Source: Bordetella genomosp. 12 (lineage in GTDB: Bacteria > Pseudomonadota > Gammaproteobacteria > Burkholderiales > Burkholderiaceae_B). From it: a stretch of 64,000 bases of DNA. Below, piece by piece: positions 52,727 through 61,332 of this stretch. The position numbers and the translations under genes are program-made. The DNA is taken from the NCBI RefSeq assembly GCF_002261355.1, contig NZ_NEVU01000003.1, forward strand, positions 62,001 to 126,000. Direction: 5' to 3'. Each line of letters begins with the position of its first letter. The first letter of the stretch is position 1. The notes beneath the pieces were generated by a model. It was not told the DNA's origin. It did not search any database and saw nothing but the letters and a program-made list of their open reading frames with translations.

Positions 52727-55441
52727 ATGCGTCTTTCACTGCATCTGTTGTTGAGCATCGTCCTGCTGATGGGACTGCTGCTGTTTGGCACGCTGCTCAC
52801 CAGCCTGTGGGCGGCCAAGCGGGATGCCGAAATGTATCAAATCGACCAGGCGCGGGAGGCGGCCAGCAGCCTGGCCTGGGCCATCGGCCGATTTGAAGGC
52901 AGCTCGCAGGACTGGCTGGACCGATTACCTGCCGCCAGCGCGCAGGGCCCCCGGCTGCGCATCGACGAAGCGTCCTTGGGACGCAGCATTCCGCTATGGC
53001 CCGCCGCCGCCGAGCCGCCTCCCGACCTGGCCGTTCTGGCCCGCAGCCCCTATCAAAGCGCCGACGGCGGCAGTGAGGGCCACGTGGTCGCCTATGCCGC
53101 GCCCGACGACGCGACTCCTCAGGCCTATCTCACCGGGCTGGGGCTGCAGATTGCCCTGTTTATCCTGGCCACACTGGGCTGGTGCCTGTATGTGCGCCAC
53201 CTCATGCGCTGGATGCGTCAGGGTCCGCTGCAGTCGCTGGCGCGCGCCGCGCGCGGCCAGGACGACGGCCAAAGCGCTGAGCTCACCGATCTCATGCCCG
53301 TGCGCGAAGCCTTGGCCAAGAATCGCCGCGAGCACGAACAGGTCGTCGCCCGGTTGCAACAGCGCATCGCCATGCTCGAGAACGAGGCCACGCGCGAACC
53401 CGTCACCCGGCTGCCCAACCGCAAGACCTTCTTCGAGCGCTTTCGCGATCTGTTGCGCGCAGAGGCGGAGATGGCCAGCGGCCATGTCCTGATATTCCGT
53501 CAGCGCGACATGGCGGAGATCAATCGGCGCATGCACCACGACGCCACCGATCAGTGGCTGCGCCTGAGCGCCGCACAACTGCAGCAAACCATCCGTGAGC
53601 AAGCCGGTCCGCAAGCCATGCTGGCCCGCCTCAACGGTTCGGACTTCGTCGCCCTGCTGCCCGGCCTGGCTGCGCAACCGGCGCTGGCGCTGAGCGAACG
53701 CGTGCGCCGCGAATTGCGGTTGCGGCGGCTCCCCTTGCGCCAGCACGAATGGTGCCGCTGGGCCATCGCGCTGGGCCGCTACGAAGCCGGCGAAGAGGTC
53801 GGTGCGGTGCTGGCACGTCTGGACAATGCGCTCATGCGCGCCGAGACCGCCAACGACGACGTCCTGCAGATGGCCGAGATCGCCGGCGAGCGGCGCATGG
53901 ACGGCGAGTACCGTTGGCAGGATCTGATCACCCAGGCGCTGGACGAGCATCGCTTCTATCTCGAAATCCACGCCCGCACCGACAGCGCGGGCCGCCTGCT
54001 GCACGAAGAAGCGCGCATGATGCTGCGCAGCGCCGATGCCCTGCCCGCCTCGGCTTTCATGCCGCCTGCCGCACGGCTCGGTCTGGCCGCCGACTGCGAC
54101 ATACAGGCCATCCGGCTGGCGCTGGATACGCGCTCCCGGCAGGCGACGCCGCTGGTCGTCGCGGTGGCGCAGGCATCGCTGGCGCAGCCGCAGTTCCTGG
54201 CGCGCGTCAAGGCACTGCTGGACGACCGGCCAGCCCAAAGCCGCTACTTGATTCTGGAAATCGACGCTCACAGTGTGGTCGATGACGACGAGACCGTGCG
54301 CGCCCTGGGCGAGATCTGCGCCTCGGCCGGCGCCCGGGTCAGCGTGCAGCGCCTGACCGAACAGTTGTCAGCGATCGAGAAACTCCACCAATTGCCCCTG
54401 GCCTATCTCAAAGTCGGGGGCGGATTTGTGCGCAGCCTGGCCAGCAGCCCGGGCAACCGCCAGTTGGCCGCAACCCTCGTGCGCACCGCCCTGGCTTTGA
54501 ACATCCCCGCCTACGCCAGCGGCGCGCAAGATGAAGGCCAGACCGCCTTGGTCTCCTCGCTGGGATTCATTGCCCTCAAGCGCCTGGCAATCGAAAGCGC
54601 GGTGCCGGAGCCGGCCAGCGTCCATCCCGGCCTGCGTCTGGAACCCGTTCCCACGCCCGAGCCCGGTTTCCTCATGAAGCGCCAGGAACACAGCGAACGC
54701 CGTCTCACCGAGATGGCTGGCGCGCTCCAATCGCACCGGCAATTGCAGGCCCTGCTTTCGCACGAACTGCGCACGCCCGCGGCCACGATCAGTGCCGCGG
54801 CGCAATCCCTCGAAACCATTCTGGCCGGCAGCGGCCAGGAAGTCGACAGACGCCTGGCACGCATCCGCCGCGCCGTGGGCCGGATGATAGACATCATCGA
54901 CCAGATGCTCAGCCCTGAGCGCCGCGACGACCAGGTCATGGCGCCACGGCTGGAAATCGTTGACCTGGGCGAACTGGCGCACAACGTTTGCGCCAGCATG
55001 CAAGCCGACAGCGCGCATCCGCTCATCGTTCGTCACGAATCTCCCGCCCCGGCGCGCTGCGATCCCTTGCTAACTGCGCTGGTCCTGCGCAATCTGATTC
55101 AGAACGCAATCAAGTATTCTCCGGCGGATCAACCCGTCGTCATCGACGCCGGCATCGCGGCGGCTCACGACGCACAGGCCATGGCCTGGCTGGCTGTTTC
55201 GGACAACGGCCCTGGCCTGGACGAGGATGAGACGGAAGCGATCTTCGAGCCCCACTTTCGCAGCACGGCGCACCGCGAGACCCCGGGCTTGGGGCTGGGC
55301 TTGCATTTAGCGCGCGAGATCTGCCTGAGCCAGGACGGCAACCTAACCGCCCAATTCCGGCCGGGCATGGGAGCCCGATTCATTATCGCGCTGCCCGCCA
55401 GCGGACCGTCCGCGCCGGCCCTGGCCGAGGATCAGGCCTGA
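52727..55441 (+). CDS. LapD-like degenerate GGDEF-EAL protein fused to a histidine kinase
   Basis: A 904-residue membrane protein with an unusual domain series. TM1 is at 3-28. A periplasmic domain of about 100 residues follows, then TM2 near 133-158, and a HAMP-like coiled linker to about 225. A GGDEF-fold domain at about 230-385 has its signature reduced to NGSDF (residues 303-307). An EAL-fold domain at about 400-640 reads EEAR for EAL (427-430) and lacks NVS, the DDFG aspartates and AEG(V/I)E, keeping only YLKV. From about 660 there is a complete kinase core: SHELRTP with His679, N-box LIQNAIKYS, G1 DNGPGLDE (Asp826) and G2 GLGLGLHLARE. Inference: a c-di-GMP receptor, probably without enzyme activity, that controls a kinase. 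A response regulator is convergent, 9 nt away. Confidence 0.85.
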   Translation: MRLSLHLLLSIVLLMGLLLFGTLLTSLWAAKRDAEMYQIDQAREAASSLAWAIGRFEGSSQDWLDRLPAASAQGPRLRIDEASLGRSIPLWPAAAEPPPDLAVLARSPYQSADGGSEGHVVAYAAPDDATPQAYLTGLGLQIALFILATLGWCLYVRHLMRWMRQGPLQSLARAARGQDDGQSAELTDLMPVREALAKNRREHEQVVARLQQRIAMLENEATREPVTRLPNRKTFFERFRDLLRAEAEMASGHVLIFRQRDMAEINRRMHHDATDQWLRLSAAQLQQTIREQAGPQAMLARLNGSDFVALLPGLAAQPALALSERVRRELRLRRLPLRQHEWCRWAIALGRYEAGEEVGAVLARLDNALMRAETANDDVLQMAEIAGERRMDGEYRWQDLITQALDEHRFYLEIHARTDSAGRLLHEEARMMLRSADALPASAFMPPAARLGLAADCDIQAIRLALDTRSRQATPLVVAVAQASLAQPQFLARVKALLDDRPAQSRYLILEIDAHSVVDDDETVRALGEICASAGARVSVQRLTEQLSAIEKLHQLPLAYLKVGGGFVRSLASSPGNRQLAATLVRTALALNIPAYASGAQDEGQTALVSSLGFIALKRLAIESAVPEPASVHPGLRLEPVPTPEPGFLMKRQEHSERRLTEMAGALQSHRQLQALLSHELRTPAATISAAAQSLETILAGSGQEVDRRLARIRRAVGRMIDIIDQMLSPERRDDQVMAPRLEIVDLGELAHNVCASMQADSAHPLIVRHESPAPARCDPLLTALVLRNLIQNAIKYSPADQPVVIDAGIAAAHDAQAMAWLAVSDNGPGLDEDETEAIFEPHFRSTAHRETPGLGLGLHLAREICLSQDGNLTAQFRPGMGARFIIALPASGPSAPALAEDQA

Positions 55442-55450
55442 AGCCTGGCC

Positions 55451-56176
55451 TCAGGCGACGAAGACGTAGCCCTGGCCGCGCACAGACAGCACGGGCAGCT
55501 TGAAACCCGCGGACTGCGCTTTGGAACGCAATCTGCTGACCATGACATCCACGCGGCGCGGTTCGAACTTGGCCGGATCGTCCGGCTGAATGATCTCGGC
55601 CATGACTTGACGTGTCACCGCCTCACCGGCGCTTTGCATCAATGTCATGAGAAACACGCGCTCCTGCGCGTTCAAGTGCAGCGCACCGCCATCCGGGCAG
55701 GCCAGCACCCAGCCGCCATCCATCAACGACCAGGGTTGCCCGGGCTGGCGGGCTCCCGACGGCGCAGCCGCGATCGAGTCTTCCTGAGCCGCCGAACGCG
55801 CCAAGCGCATGCGGCGCGCCAGGCTGCGTATCACCGAACTCAGTTCGAGCAGATCAACCGGTTTGGTCAGGTAGACGTCTGCCCCCCCTTCGAGCCCGCG
55901 CACCCGGTCTTCCAGGGTGCCGCGGCCTGTGAGCATGACGATGCCCAGGTGGCTATGCGCCCGCAAGCGGGTGGCCACGGAGAAACCATCCTCGCCCGGG
56001 ACATTGGCATCGATGATCACAATGTCGCAGGGGTGGGTCTGGACGGCCTCGTGGAAAGACGCGGAATCGCCGCAGCCAAACACCACTTTGAAGCCGTAAC
56101 CCTCCAGACCGAGCGCCAGCTCCTCGCGGAAATCCTCGTCATCTTCGAGAAGACCGATACGCAACAGACTTTCCAT
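55451..56176 (-). CDS. OmpR-like winged-helix response regulator
   Basis: A roughly 241-residue regulator. The receiver has acidic residues LLEDDEDF near residue 9, acceptor Asp in DIVIIDANVPGEDG near 52, Thr in VMLTGRG and Lys in VYLTKPVDLLEL near 102. A linker of about 40 residues rich in Ala/Gly/Ser follows. The C-terminal winged helix (LNAQERVFLMTLMQSAGEAVTRQVMAEII, then RRVDVMVSRLRSK and VRGQGYVFVA) binds DNA. Two ATG codons at 56185 and 56176 fit, and the second has workable spacing from GGAAGG. It is the likely partner of the hybrid kinase that ends 9 nt away. Confidence 0.87.
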   Translation of the reverse strand: MESLLRIGLLEDDEDFREELALGLEGYGFKVVFGCGDSASFHEAVQTHPCDIVIIDANVPGEDGFSVATRLRAHSHLGIVMLTGRGTLEDRVRGLEGGADVYLTKPVDLLELSSVIRSLARRMRLARSAAQEDSIAAAPSGARQPGQPWSLMDGGWVLACPDGGALHLNAQERVFLMTLMQSAGEAVTRQVMAEIIQPDDPAKFEPRRVDVMVSRLRSKAQSAGFKLPVLSVRGQGYVFVA

Positions 56177-56333
56177 TGACAGCATGCCTTCCCCCAAACT
56201 CCGATAAATGGAAGGACACCGGCACGCGTAACCGGCATCACCCTATGACATAGTGTTTCTAAATTCTACCCGGGACACAGGGGTTTTCCCAAAGAGATTG
56301 AAGGGGACGTTGTGGTAAAGACGCAGCGGACTT

Positions 56334-57803
56334 TCAGGAGGAGCAGCTGACCGCCAGATCGCTGGCCCAATCGGGAGGCAACGCAGCGTAGGCCTCGGCA
56401 TGGGGCTGGGCCTGATACGGGTGGCGCAGCAGCGCCATCAAGCGATCGATCTCGCTGGCGTCTCCCTGGGCCGCAGCGCGGATGGCCTGCTCGGCCAGAT
56501 GATTGCGCAGCACGTAAAGCGGATTAACGGCATCCATCGCCTCCGCCCTGCCTTGGGCACTACGGCCGTCAAGCGCCTGCCGCGCAGCCAAGCTATCCCA
56601 CCAGGCACGAGCTGCCTCGCGGTCGATAAAGCCATCCAGCAAGGGGCCGACGTCGCCGCGCACGGCATGCGCCACGGCGCGGAAGGTCAGCGTGAAGTCG
56701 GCGCGGCTTTCATGCATCAGGCGCAGCAGGTCATCGATGAGCGCTTCGTCGTCGGCGTGCCAATCGGACACGCCCAACTTAGCGGCCATGCGCGCATGAA
56801 ACGCGCGCGTGAAAATGGCCTCATACTCGGCCAGCACGGCCCGCAACGCTTGTGCATCCGGCACCAGCGTATGCAGGCTGCCGGCCAGCCGGTACAAATT
56901 CCACAGCGCCACGGAAGGCTGGCGGTTCCAGGCGTAACGCCCTTGCGTGTCGGAGTGATTGCACACGTGCCCCAATTGGAAGCCGTCCATAAAGCCATAG
57001 GGACCGTAGTCCAGCGTCAGCCCCAGGATGGACATGTTGTCCGTGTTCATGACGCCATGGCAGAACCCTACCGACTGCCAGTCGGCCATCAAATGCGCGG
57101 TGCGCCGGCTGACCTCTCCCAACAATGCCAGCACCGCGCCCTGTTCGCCGCCGGCGTCGCGAGCCGCGGGATAGAACTTGTCGATGACGTAATCCACCAG
57201 CAACTGCAATCGCTCCGGGTCGCGCCGGGAGGACCAATGCTCAAACGAGCCAAATCGCACGAAGCTGGGCGACATGCGCGTCACAATGGCAGCGGTCTCC
57301 CGCGTCTCGCGCATGACCGGATCATCGGAGACCACCAGCGCCAGCGCCCGCGTGGTCGGAATACCCAACCCGTGCATGGCCTCGCTGGCCAGGTACTCCC
57401 GTACTGACGAACGCAGTACGGCACGGCCGTCGCCCATGCGGGAGTAGGGCGTCAGGCCCGCCCCCTTCAATTGCAGTTCCCAACTGCCATCGGGGCCGAC
57501 CACTTCCCCCAGCAAATGCGCGCGCCCGTCGCCCAATTGCCCTGCCCACACACCGAACTGATGGCCGCTATAGACCGCGGCCAGCGTGTCGCCGCCCGGC
57601 AAAGGCTGCTGCCCGGAGGCCACCGCCAGAAAAGCCGGCGACTGCAAGGCTTGCGGTGCCAGCCCGATCAGCGCCGCCGCCTCGGCATTGGCGTGCAACA
57701 GACGAGGATTGCTGGGCGCCTGCGGCTGCAGCCGGGTATAGAAAGCTTCTGGCAGTGCCGCGAAACTGTTGTCCAGAACGAGGTCATCCAACTTGTGATG
57801 CAT
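56334..57803 (-). CDS. selO: SelO-family protein adenylyltransferase (YdiU)
   Basis: A 489-residue pseudokinase-fold enzyme that AMPylates protein hydroxyls. The family blocks are VYSGHQFGVWAGQLGDGRAHLLGE near 80, LQLKGAGLTPYSRMGDGRAVLRSSVREYL near 112, and HGVMNTDNMSILGLTLDYGPYGFMD near 247 with the metal-binding Asn and Asp. It ends SCSS, keeping the conserved C-terminal Cys (eukaryotic SelO has selenocysteine two residues before the end). The start overlaps the upstream DUF2069 stop as TGATG. Role in oxidative stress is known for the family. Confidence 0.93.
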   Translation of the reverse strand: MHHKLDDLVLDNSFAALPEAFYTRLQPQAPSNPRLLHANAEAAALIGLAPQALQSPAFLAVASGQQPLPGGDTLAAVYSGHQFGVWAGQLGDGRAHLLGEVVGPDGSWELQLKGAGLTPYSRMGDGRAVLRSSVREYLASEAMHGLGIPTTRALALVVSDDPVMRETRETAAIVTRMSPSFVRFGSFEHWSSRRDPERLQLLVDYVIDKFYPAARDAGGEQGAVLALLGEVSRRTAHLMADWQSVGFCHGVMNTDNMSILGLTLDYGPYGFMDGFQLGHVCNHSDTQGRYAWNRQPSVALWNLYRLAGSLHTLVPDAQALRAVLAEYEAIFTRAFHARMAAKLGVSDWHADDEALIDDLLRLMHESRADFTLTFRAVAHAVRGDVGPLLDGFIDREAARAWWDSLAARQALDGRSAQGRAEAMDAVNPLYVLRNHLAEQAIRAAAQGDASEIDRLMALLRHPYQAQPHAEAYAALPPDWASDLAVSCSS

Positions 57804-58174
57804 CAGGCGCGCTCCCGCCGCGCGGCGCGTTTGGCCGGCCGCACGTAAAAAATAGCCGCCAGAAAGAAGGTGGCCGCCAGCGCAGCCTCCAGCAAGCCCA
57901 AACCGGCCGACAGCGGCGCCGGGTCGGACATCGCTCGCACCACCCCTTCCATCAGGTAGAGCAAGGACAGCATGCTGGCCCATTGATAGGTATAAACATT
58001 GCCCCGCATGATCCCACGCAGCGGAAAAGCCAAGGGCAAGGCTTTGAGCAGCAGCCAGGATCCGCCCGGACGCACCGGCGCCAGCCAGGTTTCCCAGGCC
58101 AGACAGAGCACGATCAGGGCGAGCAGACTGCCCGTGGCCAGGTAGCGCAGTTTCGGATTGAGTTCAGGGCCCAT
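57803..58174 (-). CDS. DUF2069 membrane protein
   Basis: A 123-residue protein with four hydrophobic helices (LLALIVLCLAWETWL, LLKALPLAFPLRGI, YQWASMLSLLYLMEGVVRAM and LEAALAATFFLAAIFYV) and a very basic C-terminus. The pattern ALPLAFPLRGIMRGN...YTYQWASMLSLLYLMEG is typical of DUF2069. Function unknown. No Shine-Dalgarno is seen, and the ATG is 17 nt from the divergent YihY ATG. Its stop overlaps the selO start. Confidence 0.82.
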   Translation of the reverse strand: MGPELNPKLRYLATGSLLALIVLCLAWETWLAPVRPGGSWLLLKALPLAFPLRGIMRGNVYTYQWASMLSLLYLMEGVVRAMSDPAPLSAGLGLLEAALAATFFLAAIFYVRPAKRAARRERA

Positions 58175-58179
58175 GCTGC

Positions 58180-58186
58180 TATTATC
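58180..58186. promoter_or_regulatory. Shared, opposed -10 element between DUF2069 and yihY
   Basis: The 17-nt gap between two divergent ATG codons holds TATTAT on the plus strand (58180-58185) and GATAAT on the minus strand (58186-58181). Each -10 is 6-7 nt from its ATG, so transcripts would be leaderless or nearly so. TTGAGT 16 bp upstream of TATTAT is a -35 candidate for the plus direction. Neither gene has a visible ribosome-binding site. Confidence 0.45.
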
Positions 58187-58191
58187 GCCTG

Positions 58192-59538
58192 ATGGACCCT
58201 ACCGCCGATACCGCTGAAGGGGACTCCCCACCCCCGCCGCGCCGCCGTTCCTGGCTGCGCCGCGTCGGGCATGCGCTTCGCTTTGCTGCGCATCGCGCCG
58301 ACGAAGAGCGCCTGCTGCAAGTCGCCTCCAGCCTGACCTTCACCACGGTGCTGGCCATCGTGCCCATGCTGGCCGTGGTGCTGTCGCTGTTCACGGCTTT
58401 CCCGGTGTTTCAGGATTTCCGCGTCGCGCTCGAAGACTTCCTGGCCAACAATCTCATGCCGCCAGCGGTCTCCGACAACATCATGGAGTACCTCAACCAG
58501 TTCGCCCGCCAGGCCTCGCGCCTGACGACCATCGGCGGCGCCTTCCTGATCGTGACCTCGCTCTTGCTCATCATGACGATCGACAAGACGTTCAACGATA
58601 TCTGGCACGTCGGCCGCCAACGGCCCTGGCCCCAAAGAGCGCTGGTGTACTGGGCGGTGATCACGCTGGGCCCGCTGGCCACGGGCGCGAGTCTCTGGGC
58701 CACCTCGTTCGTGGCCCGAGAGTCACTGGGGCTGATCCATGACGTACCCGAAATCATCAGCCTGGCGGTCTCCTGCATCCCGCTCCTGTTGACTGGCCTG
58801 GGCTTCGCGGCGTTGTTCGTCGTGGTGCCCAACTGCCGCGTCTACTGGCGCGATGCCCTCACGGGCGGTTTTTGCACCGCCATCGCGCTGGAGGTCATGA
58901 AATCAGGTTTCGCCCTCTACCTGACGCGATTTCCCGCCTACACCATTATTTACGGCACTTTCGCCACCCTGCCTATCTTCCTGCTGTGGATTTACCTCTC
59001 CTGGCTGGCCGTGCTGTTCGGCGCCAGCATCGCCGCCAGTGCGCCGATGATCAGATTGGGCCGCTGGGAGATCAACCGGGCAGCGGGCGCGCAATTCGTC
59101 GACGCCGTGGGCGTACTGCGCCAATTACTGGCCGCGCGTGGCCAACTGCCGCCTGGCCGCAGCAGCCAGGCGCTGTCGCGGCAACTCAATCTGCATCACG
59201 ACGAACTGAACACCGTGCTCGAATCCTTGCACCGCATCGGCATGGTCGCACCCACCACGGACGACCACTGGATACTCGCCGCCGATCCGCATACCACCAC
59301 CCTGGCCCCCCTTTATGATCAGTTTTTGCTCGACAGGCAGCAGCGGCGCGTGCGCCATGACCCGTCCCTGAGCGTGCTGGCCAGCCGACTGTCGGACAGC
59401 GAATCCCCCCCGACACTGGAAGAACTTCTCAGCCTGTCGCACAATAGCGACAGCGACCCCACGCCAGACGATGATGCGTCGCGCGAAACACGCCCCGTCA
59501 CCGTTCTGCCGCTGGAGAATGTCAAAAAACCCAGGTAA
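58192..59538 (+). CDS. YihY-family inner-membrane protein
   Basis: A 448-residue protein. Residues 40-290 hold six membrane segments of the YihY/virulence factor BrkB family (LLQVASSLTFTTVLAIVPMLAVVLSLF near 43, LLLIMTIDKTFNDIWHV near 122, PIFLLWIYLSWLAVLFGASIAA near 262). A soluble C-terminal domain of about 160 residues has a winged-helix-like segment and a Ser/Asp-rich tail. The family was once misnamed ribonuclease BN. BrkB in B. pertussis was linked to serum resistance. Confidence 0.88.
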   Translation: MDPTADTAEGDSPPPPRRRSWLRRVGHALRFAAHRADEERLLQVASSLTFTTVLAIVPMLAVVLSLFTAFPVFQDFRVALEDFLANNLMPPAVSDNIMEYLNQFARQASRLTTIGGAFLIVTSLLLIMTIDKTFNDIWHVGRQRPWPQRALVYWAVITLGPLATGASLWATSFVARESLGLIHDVPEIISLAVSCIPLLLTGLGFAALFVVVPNCRVYWRDALTGGFCTAIALEVMKSGFALYLTRFPAYTIIYGTFATLPIFLLWIYLSWLAVLFGASIAASAPMIRLGRWEINRAAGAQFVDAVGVLRQLLAARGQLPPGRSSQALSRQLNLHHDELNTVLESLHRIGMVAPTTDDHWILAADPHTTTLAPLYDQFLLDRQQRRVRHDPSLSVLASRLSDSESPPTLEELLSLSHNSDSDPTPDDDASRETRPVTVLPLENVKKPR

Positions 59539-59614
59539 TACGCATCACCTGGCCGCAACAGATAAAAATCCAGTATGCAATCGGGGGCAGGCTTTGCGCC
59601 CCAGGAGGAACACC

Positions 59615-60073
59615 ATGTTGAAAGTCAGCGAAATTCTGCGGGTCAAGGGCGACACGCTCTATACCGCCACGCCGGACACGCTCGTATCAGTCGCCATTCG
59701 CACCATGAGCGAGCAGGACATCGGCTCTTTGGTCATCATGGAGTCCGGCATGCTCAGCGGCATGCTGACCTTCCGCGAAATCATGCAGCACCTGGACAGC
59801 AGCGGCGGCCAGGTCGGTGAAACGACCATCCGCGCCATCATGGACGACGCGCCGGTCAGCGTATCGCCCAACACCAGCGCCGACGAAGTGCAGCGCCTCA
59901 TGCTCGACAAGCACGCGCGCTATATCCCGGTCATGGACGGCCCTACGCTCATGGGCGTGATTTCGTTCTATGACATGGCCCAGGCCATCGTCGCGGCCCA
60001 GCAATTCGAAAACAATATGCTCAAGGCCTATATCCGCGATTGGCCATCCGACAGCGCCGCGCCGGCGGCCTGA
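59615..60073 (+). CDS. Tandem CBS-domain protein
   Basis: A 152-residue soluble protein made of two CBS motifs: residues 1-62 (LYTATPDTLVSVAIRTMSEQDIGSLVIM) and 75-135 (VSVSPNTSADEVQRLMLDKHARYIPVMDGPTLMGVISFYD). Such pairs bind adenine nucleotides and act as energy sensors. No effector domain is attached. AGGAGGAA precedes the ATG. It is 76 nt after yihY and is followed by a strong terminator. Confidence 0.9.
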   Translation: MLKVSEILRVKGDTLYTATPDTLVSVAIRTMSEQDIGSLVIMESGMLSGMLTFREIMQHLDSSGGQVGETTIRAIMDDAPVSVSPNTSADEVQRLMLDKHARYIPVMDGPTLMGVISFYDMAQAIVAAQQFENNMLKAYIRDWPSDSAAPAA

Positions 60074-60110
60074 ACGCCCGCGGCCGCGGCCCTGGGCGGC
60101 CAGCTGAACG

Positions 60111-60152
60111 CACCCCAATTGGTGGACACCACTGCCACCATTGGGGTGTTTT
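60111..60152 (+). terminator. Terminator between the CBS gene and dusA
   Basis: CACCCCAAT and TGGTGG pair with CCACCA and ATTGGGGTG around a 9-nt loop, a 14-bp stem with one unpaired base, then TTTTT. It lies 37 nt beyond the CBS gene stop and just after the convergent dusA end. Confidence 0.88.
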
Positions 60153-60167
60153 TCATGGCGGCGAGCT

Positions 60168-61211
60168 TCAAATCGCCGGTTGAGCGACGTCGCCAGGCGC
60201 CCGCGCTGCCGAACGCAGATTGCGCCAGGCCTCATAGATGAGCCCCGGATCGTTCTCGGCCAGGCGGCCCGGGTCGGACAGCAAGCGCCGCCAACTGCGC
60301 GCCCCACTCTGATTGTTCACCAGCCCCAGCATGGGCCTGAGCATCACCCGCAGCGGCACGCCGCGCGCAATCTGGCGCGCCGTGTATTCCATCATGGCGT
60401 CGACGACCTGCGCATCGCTGGGCAAGCGGGTGGATGGCCACAGCCGCAAAGACACCTCGGACAGCACGCGAGGCGTGTGCCAGGCCGCCCTGCCCAACAT
60501 CACGCCGTCAAAGCGCGCCGCGCCCTCCACCGCCTGCGCCGCGTCGGCCAGACCGCCATTGAGCACCATCACGCAGTCCGGAAAATCCCGCTTCAATTGC
60601 TCGACCACCTCATAGCGCAACGGTGGGATCTCCCGATTATCCTTGGGCGAGAGCCCCTTGAGGACGGCATTGCGCGCATGCACCACAAACACCCGGCAAC
60701 CCGTGTCATAGATCTTGCCCACGAAGTCACGCACAAACGCATACGAATCGTCGTAATCCAGCCCCAAGCGGTGCTTGACCGTCACGGGGATATCCACCGC
60801 ATCCTGCATCGCCTTCATGCAATCGGCCACCAGGTCGGGCTCGGCCATCAGGCACGCCCCGAAAGCACCACGCTGCACCCGCTCCGAGGGGCAGCCGCAA
60901 TTCAGGTTGATTTCGTCGTATCCCCATTGGCGCCCAAGTCTGGCCGCCGCCGCCAGGGCGGCCGGCTCACTGCCGCCCAGTTGCAAGGCGACGGGATGCT
61001 CGGTTTCATCGAAATCGAGATGACGCTCCACATTGCCATGCAGCAACGCGCCTGTGGTGATCATCTCGGTATATAGACGGGCGTGCGGCGCCAGCAGCCG
61101 GTGGAAATACCGGCAATGGCGATCCGTCACGTCGATCATGGGGGCGACACAAAGTCGCCAGTCGGGCGCAGTCAAGAACAAATCTTCCGGGCGAAAAGGA
61201 CGGGAAACCAT
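60168..61211 (-). CDS. dusA: tRNA-dihydrouridine synthase A
   Basis: A 347-residue FMN enzyme reducing uridines in the tRNA D-loop (U20/U20a). It has VAPMIDVTDRHCRYFHR at the N-terminus with the MTDRH-type DusA signature, INLNCGCPSERVQRGAFGACLM with the catalytic Cys (near 102), VTVKHRLGLDYDDSYAF near 140 and VMLNGGLADA near 217. Length and signature favour DusA over DusB or DusC. It is divergent from thrB, 121 nt between starts. Confidence 0.93.
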   Translation of the reverse strand: MVSRPFRPEDLFLTAPDWRLCVAPMIDVTDRHCRYFHRLLAPHARLYTEMITTGALLHGNVERHLDFDETEHPVALQLGGSEPAALAAAARLGRQWGYDEINLNCGCPSERVQRGAFGACLMAEPDLVADCMKAMQDAVDIPVTVKHRLGLDYDDSYAFVRDFVGKIYDTGCRVFVVHARNAVLKGLSPKDNREIPPLRYEVVEQLKRDFPDCVMVLNGGLADAAQAVEGAARFDGVMLGRAAWHTPRVLSEVSLRLWPSTRLPSDAQVVDAMMEYTARQIARGVPLRVMLRPMLGLVNNQSGARSWRRLLSDPGRLAENDPGLIYEAWRNLRSAARAPGDVAQPAI

Positions 61212-61332
61212 TATTTTACGGCCCCGGGCGCCGCCGGGCCGGAATCAGGGTAGGCGGTGGTCTAAAATTGGCGAGCCTGAGGCATTCGACAGGCCCCGCC
61301 CCCTTTTTCCATTCCGCTTCCCACGCTCATCA

